From Helianthus annuus (taxonomy: Eukaryota > Streptophyta > Magnoliopsida > Asterales > Asteraceae): DNA of 64,000 bases. The position numbers and the translations under genes are program-made. The first letter of the stretch is position 1. Each line of letters opens with the position of its first letter. Below are positions 1 to 10,289 of this stretch, in pieces. Under the pieces are notes generated by a model. The model saw only the letters and a program-made list of their open reading frames with translations. It did no database searches and was not told where the DNA came from. The DNA lies in assembly GCF_002127325.2 (NCBI RefSeq), contig NC_035433.2, forward strand, positions 83,022,079-83,086,078, in the 5' to 3' direction.

Positions 1-276
1 CAGGCTCAGCTTGTATTCGAGGAACCGGCTCAGGAGGAGCAGGTCGAGGAGATCCCGATACCACCAGTTCAGCCAGCTCCTGAGCCGCCACAGTACCCGC
101 AGCACGCTTACGCTGAGCTGCCTCCGGCAGCGCGTGAGGTGGCTCGGGACTTCGACCGGCGCCTCAGACGTCAGGGCGCACGCATTGACTGGATCGTCGA
201 GACGCTCGTTGATCTGCGAGAGCTCGCTGGGTTGCCTCCACTTCCCCTCCTACCGTCCCCACCGCACGAGGATTAG
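1..276 (+). CDS. C-terminal end of a Pro/Glu-rich retrotransposon-like ORF (partial)
   Basis: Frame 1 is open from the window edge to the TAG at 274-276, so only the last 91 codons are visible. The visible part is a Gln/Glu/Pro-rich stretch (EEPAQEEQVEEIPIPPVQP) followed by a charged, probably helical segment (AREVARDFDRRLRRQGARID) and a Pro/Leu-rich tail. This low-complexity-then-coiled style resembles C-termini of gag-like ORF1 proteins of Athila/Tat-type plant gypsy elements, and element B at 20662-20874 ends in a comparable way. The family assignment is inference. Without the N-terminus it could also be another retroelement ORF or a plant hypothetical protein. The base composition (high GC) contrasts sharply with the AT-rich sequence that follows. 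Confidence 0.45.
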   Translation, partial: QAQLVFEEPAQEEQVEEIPIPPVQPAPEPPQYPQHAYAELPPAAREVARDFDRRLRRQGARIDWIVETLVDLRELAGLPPLPLLPSPPHED

Positions 277-670
277 TACCTTACTTTGTTTGTTTAGTGT
301 TTTGTTATGTATTATGTACTCAGTTGTACCTTTTTGTTTTGTATTGTATGTACAAACTGATATACATATATATATTGCAGTTAATCTTCTATTTACATCA
401 CGTTGGTTTTGGATTGTTTACGTTTAATTCTTATGGCTTTCTGTACATTTTATTTAACGTGTTCGTTTAATTTAACAAAATAAACAACGTTAAGAACTTA
501 TATTATATACATTCTATATAAATAATGACGTAATAACGTAATTATAAAACAACTATGAATTATATGTAATAAAACTCAAATAAAAATTTTTCCTCCAAAA
601 ATCCCTACCAAACTAATCTAACCAAAAATCCCTACTAAACTAACCCACATCCTATCTGTTTAAAAAAAAC
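277..670. other. AT-rich non-coding sequence
   Basis: No open frame, tRNA or repeat boundary is recognisable. It looks like a 3' untranslated region following the ORF that ends at 276. Short direct repeats of 'atccctac..aaactaa' occur near 600-645. Confidence 0.4.
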
Positions 671-1172
671 ATCCAAAGCGCCCCGCTTTGGCCATAGCGC
701 GGCGCTTTGGATGTGCAAAAAGATAAAAGGCGTGTGCGAATAGACCCACCCTTTTGAAAATCAAAATTTTGTTTTTAACAGTCTACTTTACATATTATGT
801 TTATCTATGTTGACGTCAAGTCATCATGCCCCTTATGCCCTGGACGACAAGCGCCCCGATTTGGCCATAGCGCGGCGCTTTGGATGTGCAAAAAGACAAA
901 AGGCGTGTGCGAATAGACCCACCCTTTTGAAAATCAAAATTTTGTTTTTAACAGTCTACTTTACATACTATGTTTATCTATGTTATTTTTTAAGGAGAAG
1001 TCAGTCCTTGTCTGTTGACTAAGACCAAAGCGCTCCGCTTTGGTCATAGCGCGGCGCTTTAAATGTGAAAAAAACAAAAGACGTGTACGAATAGACCCAC
1101 CCTTTTGAAAATCAAAATTTTGGTTTTAACAGTCTACTTTACATATTATGTTTATCTATGTTATTTTTTAAG
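671..1172. repeat. Three tandem copies (about 175 bp) with a CG-rich palindromic head
   Basis: Copies begin near 676, 849 and 1027, giving periods of 173 and 178 bp. Each starts with an imperfect palindrome around 'catagcgcggcgcttt', preceded by its complement 'aagcgccccgctttgg'. The first copy forms the inverted repeat atccaaagcgcc / ggcgctttggat at 671-712. A conserved body follows (gaatagacccaccctttt, then a T-rich end tttatctatgtt). The spacers between copies differ. The third copy is the most diverged. Confidence 0.8.
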
Positions 1173-2146
1173 GTTTTTAAATGAATTTTGGATAAATAAT
1201 TATAATTATTCCCCTTGTCTAGGGCCTCACTGATTGCGTGATGTTGACTTTTCACTGTCACATGTTATGGGATGGTACTACATTTACAGCAAATAGTACA
1301 ACACATTGCAGCACATACGTAGCATGTAATGCGTGAACCCAATATATTTTCTAAAGGGTGATTACACCTCAATTTTTCACTACTCAAGTACAAAAAATAA
1401 CTCAATGCAACAAGTTTTTTACAACTAGATCTTTAAAAACAAGTTTTTTTTTTCAACCAGATTTATAAAAATAACAAGCTTTTTACCGGAGTTCTTTCTT
1501 GTCTTTTCGCCGGAACCGTCTTAGTTTGCCGGAGTTTCTCTCTTTGATATGGCGGATGATGGCTGGTTTCTCCGATGAAGTCGCCGGAAAATTGAAACAA
1601 CTCGGTAATGATGGCTGGTTTCTCCGGTGACTTGTGTTTCTTTGGATCGTCGTGAAAGTGGTTTTGTCGATCTAGGTGATTAATTGTTTTGATGTTTGCA
1701 CGTTTACTTTTTTATTAGATGAACTTTTATTTATTTATGATGAATTTTTTTCATTTTCGTGTTTATAATAAAGTGTCTTGATTATTTATTTATTAATATT
1801 GATATTAATACTAATAATAGTATAAGAAAATATAAAAAAGTAACAAAAGTATTATAAAATAAAATAAGATAAAAAAACATAATTATTATTTTTGACTTTA
1901 TAATAAAACATAATTATTACTTTTAAGTTTATAATAAAATAATAGAATAAAGTAGTTAATCATTACTAAATCATTACTAATTTTGACTTTTGGGTATATT
2001 AATCTTTATCTTGGGTATATTTATCACACCCCTTTTTTTTTCATAGACATAGTATGAATCTACTTGGATGTTTGAAGCTAAAGCCTAAAGTCTCAAGTAT
2101 CAATTGATCATGTTTCCGTGCATCACAAACTCAACTTCAGAACCCA
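1173..2146. other. AT-rich intergenic sequence
   Basis: No coding frame is supported. A short block at 1490-1670 contains repeated 'gccgga' words and a duplicated 'gatgatggctggtttctccg'; it resembles a plant 5' UTR or promoter remnant but has no ORF. 1780-1970 is a very AT-rich tract. Confidence 0.4.
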
Positions 2147-2382
2147 TGCCTTTATAGCCTAGTGGTATATTGGGGGTGGGATAAGGCTTTGGGACCAATA
2201 GGTTCTCGGTTCGATTCCCACAAGGGGGGTTTTTCCCATATTTATTGGGTTTCCTCCTGAATTGGTGTATAGGCAATATGCCTAGTGGAGATGGATATGA
2301 TCGGGTGGTTCCGCTGGTGGCACGATGATACTCCAGTGGTCCGTCAGTGATCCAAAATTTGCCGTTCAAAAAAAAAAAAAAA
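2147..2382 (+). mobile_element. tRNA-derived SINE (SINE-1)
   Basis: Internal RNA polymerase III promoter elements are visible: a box A-like 'tagcctagtggt' at 2155-2166 and a box B-like 'ggttcgattcc' about 50 bp downstream. A non-tRNA body follows, then a poly(A) tail ending at 2382. A second copy of the same family lies in reverse at 4594-5264, which confirms a repeated unit. I could not define target-site duplications with confidence. Confidence 0.85.
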
Positions 2383-2738
2383 TATGTCAACATCAAAAAT
2401 AGGTACTGGCTTGATTGGTAAAGTATTGTTTTTGACACCCCAATTTATAAGACTAGAGGGTATGGAGGCTGGCTGAGGCCCGGTTTGCTCCGGCGCCGGT
2501 CCCTCACACCGTCCTCTCTGGGCTCGGCTCAGCAGATTCGGCTCCCACAAGACGGAGAGGACGGGCCTAAATTTAAAATATATAGCCGTTGGTAACGGCT
2601 AGTTCAATAAAAAAATCCCGCTTTTCTATAAAACACACTTATTTTATACCATTTTCTCCCCACTTTCAACCCAAAACACTCTCTTTTTTATACCATTTTC
2701 TCCCCACTTTTATAAAAAAAATTATCTTCTCATCCACA

Positions 2739-2907
2739 ATGCCATCTAATTCTTGGTGGTTCTCGTCTTCGGAGGAGGAAGAGGAGATGTTTTTCGCAAA
2801 CGTGTGCTAAGGGCGGTGCAGATTCTTATTGAGGAGGAAAAGGAAGAGGAAAACGTCTCCTCTGAAAGCGTTATTACCAGACGAATACGGATTAACAGAG
2901 ACCGCTA
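2739..2907 (+). pseudogene. Harbinger transposase N-terminal exon remnant
   Basis: An ATG at 2739 opens a short acidic frame (MPSNSWWFSSSEEEEEMFF) that stops at 2808-2810. Shifting frame near 2806 continues an acidic, basic-ended sequence (LRAVQILIEEEKEEEN, then ITRRIRINRDR) up to a TAA at 2905-2907. Harbinger transposases often have an acidic N-terminus ending in an Arg/Asp-rich stretch just before the conserved domain. A 'gg' at 2909-2910 followed by tttatc, and a pyrimidine-rich stretch ending in cag at 2971-2973, suggest an intron between this piece and the main domain. Exon status is inference, and the frameshift is seen directly. Confidence 0.55.
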
Positions 2908-2973
2908 AGGTTTATCATTAATAAATTTTATTATCCTTATTATTTCCTCGTATTTATATATTTTTTACGACAG

Positions 2974-4093
2974 GAGCGCACGAGAAATTGGTGAACGATT
3001 ATTTTTCGGATGCACCCCTTTACAATGCCGAGATTTTCAAACGCAGGTTCCGAATGAGTCGCCGGTTATTCACACGGATTGCTGATGATTTGGCGGGCCT
3101 AGACCCGTTTTTCACGCAACGACCCGATGCTCGAAATTATGAAGGGTTCACCACGTTACAAAAGTGTATTGCGGCCATTCGCCAACTGGCGTACGGGACA
3201 GTGGTCGACGCTTTGGACGAGTACTTACAGATGTCAGCAAGAACTATGCGGGAATGTTTGTATCGGTTTTGCCATAATGTTGTGAAACTGTATAGCAAAA
3301 AATATTTGCGGAAACCAAATGCGTATGATGTTCAACAGTTGTACCAAGCTCATGAAGCACGACACGGGTTTCCGGGAATGCTCGGTAGCATTGATTGTAT
3401 GCATTGGGCGTGGCAGAACTGCCCGAATGCGTGGCGAGGCCAATATACGCGAGGTGATCACGGCCATCCAACCTTAATACTTGAGGCAGTGGCGTCACAA
3501 GATTTGTGGATCTGGCATTCTTTCTTTGGTCTCCCTGGTTCACTCAACAACCTCAACGTGCTATACCAATCGGCGATCTTTAGCGATGTCGTTAATGGAA
3601 CCGGTCTGGACACCCGTTTTACAGTTCCTGGGGTTGAGTATAGACGCGGGTATTATCTTGCTGACGGAATATATTCGTCTTGGTCTACAATTGTCAAGAC
3701 TATTCCATATCCGAGGATGAAAAAAGGAAAAAATTCGCCAAGCGTCAAGAAGCTGCAAGAAAAGACATCGAACGTGCTTTTGGTGTTTTACAAAAAAAAT
3801 GGGCCATCCTTGAACAACCGGCACGTGCGTTCACACCGAAAAGGTTGCACCTTTGTATGTACGCTTGCATTTTGCTCCATAACATGATTATTGAAGACGA
3901 AGGTCGGGCGATTTGTGAGTATGATGAGAATGCATCTATCGGGAATACTGTCCCGGTAAATCCGGCACAACAGGATTTAAACTCGTTTTCGCTAACCAAC
4001 GACTTCACACATGCAAACCTTCAACAGGATTTGGTAGAACATATATGGAACAACGTAAACGGTGGGGACGGTGACGAAGACGAAGACAAGTAG
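2974..4093 (+). pseudogene. PIF/Harbinger transposase (DDE, Plant_tran type), one frameshift
   Basis: The main nuclease domain of the transposase, which would cut and join the element's terminal inverted repeats. The first open part runs to about 3710 and contains the N-terminal block (LVNDYFSDAPLYN), the first catalytic Asp in GSIDCMHW, and the second Asp in YYLADGIY. The third acidic residue lies in KDIERAFGVLQ, but that block is in another frame (3680-4093) which ends in an acidic tail (GGDGDEDEDK). The switch falls near 3709-3712 and corresponds to loss of one base. An in-frame ATG at 2988 can start the first open part, but homology continues upstream to an apparent splice acceptor at 2971-2973. 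All three catalytic positions are present, so apart from the shift and the N-terminal defect the domain is well preserved, which suggests recent inactivation. Confidence 0.9.
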
Positions 4094-4593
4094 TGTAATT
4101 TTTATTTTTAGGTTATGTAATTTTTTTTATAAATTTTAGGTAGTGTAATTTTTTTTTAGGTTATGTAATTTTTTTTATGTTATGTAATTTTTTTTATGTT
4201 ATGTAATGGATTTTATTATCTTCTTTTATGTCTTATTTTTATTTAAATTTTGAATTGTTTTTATAAAGTTAAACAAATAAAAAAGTTAAACAATAAAAAT
4301 TAAACAATAAAAGTAAAACAAATAAAATAAATTAAACAATAAAAGGGTAGCCCCATCCTCCACCCCCCCTCAAAATGCAAGGAGGCCCATCCTTCATGGG
4401 ATGGTGATGTGGCGCCTACGTGACGGCCCATCCTCACGAGGATGAGCCTCCTCAAACCCTCTAGTCTAACACTAACTCTGTTAGTATAATTATTACCTAG
4501 TACCAACAATATAATTATTATATATTTTTTTAACGGCAAAGTTTCTTTTTATTCCTATCGTTCGTGGGACTTAAACTCACCCCATTGGTTAAC

Positions 4594-5264
4594 ATATTTT
4601 TTTGAATGACAAATTTGGATCATTGACGGCCTACTGGAGTATCATCGTGTCACCAACGGAACCACCCGATCATATCCGTCCACTAGGTATACTGCATATA
4701 TACCAATTCAGGAGGAAACCCAATAAATATGAGAGAACTCCTCCTTGCGGAAATCGAACCTAGGGTATGTTTGGCAAAAGTAACTGGTGGCTGGTGGCTG
4801 AAAGCTGTTAGCTGTTGGCTGGAAGCTGGTAGATGGTAGCTGTAGCTGGAAGCTAGTAGCTGTAACTTTTTAGATATATTTGGTGTTTGGCAGAGTAGCT
4901 GTAGCTTTTAATAAAATGTATAAAATGACCAAAATGGAAATAACAAAAAATTTAAAAAGCTTGTGCATTAAAAAGTTCATTATTTTTAGAGGTTAAATTA
5001 GTCATTTTTTCCCTAAAAGCTTGTAGCTCCTTCTAAACGCTACTAGTAGTAGTTTTCAACCAAAAGCTTCAAGCTCCTAACCTAAAAGCTTGAAGCTCCT
5101 TCAACCAAACAAGACTTTTTATTGATTAGGAGCTTTTTCTTAAAAGCTTAAAGCTTGAAGCTCCTAAAAGCTCTTAAAAGCTCCATACCAAACATACCCC
5201 TAGTACCTATTGGTCTCAAATCCTTATCTCACCCCTAAAATGCCACTAGGCTGCTATAAAGTCA
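4594..5264 (-). mobile_element. SINE-2 of the same family, interrupted by a MITE
   Basis: Reverse-orientation copy of SINE-1. It starts with a T-run at 4596-4603 (its poly(A) tail), and box B and the body are readable in reverse at 4604-4762. The rest, including box A (ccactaggctgctataaa), resumes at 5200-5264. The gap is exactly the 437-bp MITE plus one 3-bp duplication. A further piece at 4526-4540 (ttttttaacggcaaa) matches the SINE 3' end, so an older SINE fragment may lie just outside. Confidence 0.82.
4763..5199. mobile_element. Tourist-like MITE
   Basis: Perfect 12-bp terminal inverted repeats gggtatgtttgg / ccaaacataccc, flanked by CTA duplications at 4760-4762 and 5200-5202. Removing the element and one CTA restores alignment with SINE-1, which fixes the ends exactly. 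The 3-bp duplication and the G-run plus GTTTGG end fit PIF/Harbinger-derived (Tourist) MITEs. An 8-bp hAT-type duplication is not present. The interior is non-coding and full of AGCT words (agctgt, aagcttgaagctcc). Confidence 0.85.
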
Positions 5265-5352
5265 TAGACATTATTACTTAATTATTAACCAATGCTTAAT
5301 TAATCTTTCTAAAGACATCCATAATATTTTTTGGGTCCTAATATTAATACAT

Positions 5353-5590
5353 GGCAAAAACTTATTCACACATGGTGTATACGGGCCGTATACAGTTATA
5401 CGGCCCGTATAGAATGAAATAAAACTAACAAAGTCTGTGCCTGCAGACTTTGTCAGTTATTTACATTCCATACGGGCCGTATAACTGTATATGGCCCGTA
5501 TACAGCATGTGTAAATAATTTGCCTGGTCGTATACAATGTATAAGAACGATGTATACGGGCCGTATAACCGTATACGACCCGTATGAAAC
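5353..5590. repeat. Foldback with tacgggccgtata palindromes
   Basis: 5353-5524 is a long inverted repeat with arms of about 80 bp around a centre at 5434-5445 (ctgtgcctgcag). The arms contain nested short palindromes (tatacgggccgtata, ttatacggcccgtat). A second small cluster follows at 5552-5585. The same words recur at 7200-7345, 8445-8640 and 32716-32958. Confidence 0.75.
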
Positions 5591-6072
5591 GAGAATTAGA
5601 TTTTACTCAAATTATTTAAGGGATTTAAGGTGTCAATCACACGAGACATTTTACAGTCGTTAGGTGGTCAAATCTTTCTAAAAGTAGAAAAAAATATAAC
5701 ATTAACAAGTAACAAAGATTGAAGAACAAAAAAACTTGTCGTATGACTGTAATAAAAAGGAAGGGTGTGGCATTTGATGAGAGTTGTAAGGAGAAGCGTT
5801 TTAATCACTTGTTTCGAATCATCATAGAAGACGTGTTGGGTTCTGCTAGAAGAGTATCAGGATTTTGTTGGTTTGTTTCCAGGTAGGGTTTAGAATGTTT
5901 GAAGTATTCTTGGTTCAATACCAACTCTTCTGAAAGACAAGAATACAACGTTCATGTATCACAAGGAATGACCGATCTAAGGCAGAGAACCTGATTTAGA
6001 TACACAAATTCATCACCGGTTTCTACAGCACAAGCACATACACAATTTGTTGGAAGAACCCGACACGTCTTC

Positions 6073-6180
6073 TGCTAGTTACCCTTTTCTCCGATTTCAA
6101 CAAATCTTTCAAGGTCTTAAGTAATGGACAATTGGTTAAAAGATGTAGAAGAGTTTGTGTAGATATCTTTACGTACAAAT
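6073..6180 (-). pseudogene. LRR-like fragment of an F-box/LRR protein
   Basis: The minus-strand frame at 6107-6154 reads LLHLLTNCPLLKTLK, a typical leucine-rich repeat of plant F-box/FBD proteins (substrate adaptors of SCF ubiquitin ligases). It lies next to the F-box fragments at 6212-6478 on the same strand. It is only a fragment, with no start, splice context or intact downstream frame. Confidence 0.6.
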
Positions 6181-6211
6181 TTGCATCATCCTTACGGTTA
6201 CAAATGAAGTA

Positions 6212-6345
6212 TTAAAAGATGTTAGTTTCTTGACAATATGGTTTCTCGACAAATGAAGTATTATCTGTCCTTGCTGCCTCTTCGGTTGGTAAAAGACATA
6301 TGATGGTTTCTAATACAGGCTCTTTTAGAGAACCGTTGGGATTCA
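6212..6345 (-). pseudogene. F-box domain fragment, copy 1
   Basis: The minus frame contains EPVLETIICLLPTEEAART, the hallmark of the F-box in plant F-box/FBD/LRR proteins, which would bind SKP1. After AART the sequence diverges into an unrelated tail (DNTSFVEKPYCQETNIF) and stops. A true gene would continue, so this is a truncated, rearranged piece. Confidence 0.72.
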
Positions 6346-6375
6346 AGGGTTTATGAGTAAAAGATGTTAGCTTCT

Positions 6376-6478
6376 TGACAGTATGGTTTCTCGACAAATG
6401 AAGTATTATCTGTCCTTGCTGCCTCTTCGGTTGGTAAAAGACATAGGATGGTTTCTAATACAGGCTCTTTGTCAGTTG
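6376..6478 (-). pseudogene. F-box domain fragment, copy 2
   Basis: About 100 bp nearly identical to copy 1, again giving EPVLETILCLLPTEEAART on the minus strand. The two copies are direct repeats about 140 bp apart, showing local duplication after capture. Confidence 0.7.
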
Positions 6479-7163
6479 TGGTTGATTTATAGGAGGAGGT
6501 TATGAAACGAATATATGTTTATGCGAATTCCCAACATCCTTTCTTTATTCTCTTTAATCTATTAGAACGATCCTTGTTTTGTCACGTAAATGCGTTTAAT
6601 TCCCAACATCCTTATTGTATCAGACTCTCTCCCTTCCTTTTCTCTCTCTGACAACCTTAGACCCAAACCACCGCAATCCACCATGTTATGCGAAAAAACA
6701 TCATCTGTTCATCATTGTTCTTGAAGATGAAGATGAAGAAACGAGGGTTTATTCTCTTTAATCTATTAGAACGATCCTTGACTTGAATTTGTGGATTTCG
6801 GTTGGGTCAGAAACTTAACAATTTTCACAGTGGTACCAATGTCCTACTACTACAATCCTTCCAACGCCTGATTCCGATACAACCCTTGATGTTGAAACTG
6901 GTTTTACCTCATGAAAAGGAAAGAAAGAATTTTTTTTTAGAGAAGCGTTGGGATTAACGGTTTATGACTCAAAGTTAACATTCTGATTCAGATTCAGGAA
7001 GCAGATGATTAGTAATGTTTGAGAAACTAACAAGGTAAACCTGAATTTTCAAAATTTTAGACACTTACTTGAACCGTTAGTAATGCTAGATGTCATTTTG
7101 GCTGAACCACAACCTATTATAGCACTGTATGAACCTGTGTTTTGAAGATAGGATTTGTTCTTC

Positions 7164-7395
7164 GTTATTGGATCGTTCTAATAGATTAAAGAGGTTTTTA
7201 CCATTTTTACCATATGTATACGGGTCGTATACGGTTTATACGGCTGTATACTCTTGGTAAAAAATATTTTTACCGATCGTATACAATGTATACGATGTTT
7301 GTATACGGGCCGTATATTGTTATACGGCTCGTATACAATGGGTAAAAAATGGTAAAAAAAAGGGTTTATTCTCTTTAATCTATTAGAACGATCCT
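7164..7395. repeat. Foldback flanked by taatagattaaagag ends
   Basis: The left arm begins ggatcgttctaatagatta and the right arm ends with its complement (taatctattagaacgatcc). Inside, 'tttttacc' / 'ggtaaaaa' words pair, and the centre holds several tatacgg(g/c)c(c/g)gtata palindromes. Confidence 0.72.
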
Positions 7396-7477
7396 TGTCT
7401 TGAGAACCTGATTCTGATTTAAACAATGGAATTTGTGGATCAACAAAAATAACTGAAAATAACTCGCCATTCTCTTG

Positions 7478-7537
7478 CACCTGTATACGTTGATTGTGGA
7501 TTTAACTTGCAAGAATTGTGTCCGTCGCATGATAGAA
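7478..7537 (+). pseudogene. Possible heavy-metal-associated (HMA)-like fragment
   Basis: The plus frame reads LYTLIVDLTCKNCVRRMIEE. The VDLxCxxCxxxM pattern is compatible with a metal-binding HMA loop. It is very short and on the opposite strand from the other HMA piece, so this could be chance. A partial repeat occurs at 8770-8825, where a stop replaces the second Cys region. Confidence 0.3.
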
Positions 7538-7744
7538 GAACCCGACACGTCTTCTGTGATGATTCGAAACATTCACGAACCACAATGGACTCAGACTCAT
7601 ACTACTAGCAGAAGAACCCGACACGTCTTCTGTGATGATTCGAAACATTCCGAATAACTAGCAGAAGAACCCGACACGTTGATACATATCGTCCGTTCAA
7701 GTTGAGCTTCCCGATACATATCGTTCGTAAGAAACTTTTCATGC

Positions 7745-7833
7745 ATTGAACCTTCAGTTGTGTACCCTTCAATCTTCTTGAGTATTTTTCTAACTTTATG
7801 CTTGCATCCACCATAGTGAATATTAACTTTGAG
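7745..7833 (-). pseudogene. HMA-domain fragment (isoprenylated HIPP-like protein)
   Basis: The minus frame reads LKVNIHYGGCKHKVRKILKK, then IEG. This matches the first strand, metal loop and helix of plant HMA domains, where the loop is normally CxxC. Here the first Cys is Tyr, so metal binding would be lost. No start or C-terminal CaaX box is visible nearby, so it is a gene fragment. Confidence 0.65.
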
Positions 7834-8405
7834 TGAAAGAGTTAGGAAACCGGATGGAATCTACAAAGAAACTGTTGGAATTTGTGGATTTCGGTTGGTT
7901 CAGAAACTTAACAAGAGAAGCAACTAAAAAAATACAATTGATTTCTCTTCCGGTTACCAGGCCTATCATCTCCGTCTACGTTTGGTTTCCTCAACGAAGA
8001 ACCATCAGCCATTATCAGATGTCGATTGTTGAAAGTTTGAACTGATTATTTGTTATCAGGTGAGTTTCTGCTTATAGTTCTTTCTCGGCACTTTTATATT
8101 TAATTTGATTTCTTGAAGTTAAACAACATGAATTTATAATGGCCAATAATCCATTCATAATCGTCGACGACGTCACTGCGGTTTTTTCTCTTCCGGTAAC
8201 CAGGCCTATCATCTCTGTCTACGTTTGGTTTCCTCAACGAAGAACCATCAGCCATTATCAGCCCTTTTTCCTTTGGTTTCTGGTTGATTTTGAGGGTGAG
8301 GGTTTTGAATTGATTCCTGCGCTCAAGTTTCAACTACTGGAGTGAAATATTTGTTGGAATTTGTGGATCAACAGAAATAACTGAATACAACCGGTCAAAT
8401 CACAC

Positions 8406-8692
8406 ACTAGATTAAAGAGAATAAACCATTTTTTACCCTGAGAATACGGGCCGTATACTATTATACGACCCGTATACACCGTGTGAAAAAAATTTACCGG
8501 GTCATTTTTTACCCTTTAAATACGGGTCGTATACTATTATACGGCCGTATACAGCATGTGAAAATTGTTTTACCGATCGTATACTATGTATACGATGATT
8601 GTATACAGGCCGTATATTGTTATACAGCCCGTATACTATGGGTAAAAAATGGTAAAAAATGGTGTATTCTCTCTTTAATCTATTAGAACGAT
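8406..8692. repeat. Foldback related to the 7164-7395 copy
   Basis: The left arm ctagattaaagagaataaac pairs with the right arm ending ctctctttaatctattag. The interior carries at least five tatac-gg-c-gtata palindromes and 'attttttaccc' / 'gggtaaaaaat' words. It is longer than the 7164 copy through extra palindrome units. Confidence 0.72.
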
Positions 8693-8959
8693 CGTTTGGC
8701 TGCTTTCATTTGAATATGAAGATGAAGATGAAGATCAACAGAAATAACTGAAATAACTCGCCATTGTCTTGCACCTGTATACGTTGATTGTGGATTTAAC
8801 TTGCAAGAATTAGGTCCTTTGCATGATAGAAGATACATATCGTCCGTTCAAGTTGAGCTTCCTGATGCAATTTGTTGGAATTTGTGGATTTCGGTTGGTT
8901 CAGATCTCGGAAGTACTGAACAACAGAAATAACAACTTCGGTTTCATCAACCGGTTTTT

Positions 8960-9229
8960 TTACAAATCATCTGTTTCCTGAATCTGAATCTGAAAGTTAA
9001 CTAGTCCCCTCAAGTTGTCATCAACCGGTGATTTACTCCCGAACAAACCATACCCACCTTGACCAGAATAGATAAGCGTATCACTCGATCCACTTACATT
9101 CGAATAACGCTGAGAATCCACAACGCTTATGGCCAGATTCTTTCCTTCAATCTTGGCAAAATCAATGCATGCTTGTTTTATTATCACGAAAGTACTGAAC
9201 AACTGAGATATGCACAATAACAACAACAA
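8960..9229 (-). pseudogene. SRA/YDG-domain fragment (SUVH-like), copy 1
   Basis: The minus frame reads IDFAKIEGKNLAISVVDSQ, then SNVSGSSDTLIYSGQGG and YGLFGSKSPVDDNLRGLVN. The order 'ID..-G-LA.S(I/V)V-S..Y.-.-SD.LIY(T/S)GQGG' is characteristic of the SRA (YDG) domain, which binds methylated cytosine in plant SUVH histone H3K9 methyltransferases. The pre-SET, SET and post-SET parts are not seen. The frame then runs into FQIQIQETDDL, shared with pieces near 7000 and 10010, and stops. It is a captured or decayed fragment. Confidence 0.68.
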
Positions 9230-10289
9230 CTTTTCTAATCAAAGGATTCCAAATAACAAGGACCTGCAATGAGTGATGGAATTGGAGCTATCGATGAGAG
9301 ATTTCCATAATTTGGAGACTGATCAGAATCGAATCAGTGATTTTACTGGAAACCATTTGATTATTTCCTCTTGTATCTCGAAAGTTAAACAACATGAATT
9401 TATAATGGCCAATAATCCGTTCATAATCGTCGACGACGTCACTAGGGTTTTTTCTCTTCTGGTTACCAGGCCTATCATTTCCGTCTACGTTTGGTTTCCT
9501 CAACGAAGAACCATCAGCCATTATCTGCCCTTTTTCCTTTGGTTTCTGGTTGATTTTGAGGGTGAGGGTTTTGCATTGATTCCTGCGCTCAAGTTTCAAC
9601 TACTGGAGTGAAATATTTGTTGGAATTTATGGATCAACAGAAATAACTGAATACAACCGGTCAAATCACACACTATATAAAGTGTAAACTTATCGTGTGT
9701 TGTAGGGGGGAAAGATGACCGAATCGCCTCGGAATAGTTTTTAGTAGATACCTTTGGCAGCTTTCATTTGAAATAACTGAATATAACTCGCCATTCTCTT
9801 GCACCTTCAACTATGTTGGTTCGGTTTAGTTATTTTCCGACTGTTTCAGTTATGATTCAATAAATAATATCTGATTGAGAAGCACTAAAACGGATGCGGT
9901 TGTTCTTGAAGATGAAGATGAAGATGAAGAAACGAGGGTTGGTGTAAAAGCTCACATTTTTACTACGTTGACCATGTTTTTTAACAAATCATTTGCTTCC
10001 TGAATCTGAATCTGAAAGTTAACTAGACCCCTCAAGTTGTCATTCGTAACAACTAAGCGTCTGGAGAAGAGTATGTTGATATAGGAGAGTTGATGCAATT
10101 TTCCAAGCATTTTATCGTGTGTTGTAATTTTAATGAAGCAATGAGGATTGAATATGCAAACCGCATCCGTCTTCTATTATGATTCGAAAAATTCCAAATA
10201 ACTAGCAGAACCCGACACGTCTTCTGTGATGATTCGAAACATTCTGAATAACTAGCAGAACCCGACACGTCTTCATAGACATATTCCTA

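Larger units (their letters stand above)
2451..4466 (+). mobile_element. PIF/Harbinger DNA transposon with complete ends
   Basis: The left end starts gactagagggtatggaggc and the reverse complement of the right end starts gactagagggtttgaggagg, so the terminal inverted repeats match. The element is flanked by a 3-bp duplication TAA (2448-2450 and 4467-4469), the usual PIF/Harbinger target duplication. It is 2016 bp long and contains a two-exon-like transposase that is disabled by frameshifts. The second Harbinger gene (Myb/SANT-like protein) is not visible, so this copy would depend on others even if its transposase were intact. The 373 bp after the transposase stop is AT-rich, with repeated 'ttatgtaattttttt' words, then the right terminal region. 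Confidence 0.93.
7925..9612. repeat. Three dispersed copies of a coding-like unit
   Basis: Related blocks occur at about 7940-8020, 8140-8345 and 9400-9612. The two longer copies share a minus-strand frame beginning MADGSSLRKPNVD, preceded by a Lys/Arg-rich segment (KLERRNQ..KTLTLKINQKP). I do not recognise the protein. It could be the leader of the F-box or SRA gene whose pieces lie nearby. Copies differ by substitutions without a clear bias to silent sites. Confidence 0.6.

Noticed and set aside
2100..2438. 112-codon minus-strand ORF over the SINE
   Set aside because: It runs antisense through the tRNA head and body of SINE-1, with no domain. The repeat explains the sequence better.
4763..5199. 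hAT-type MITE
   Set aside because: Its AGCT-rich interior is reminiscent of some hAT MITEs, but flanking duplications are 3 bp (CTA), confirmed by comparison with SINE-1, not 8 bp.
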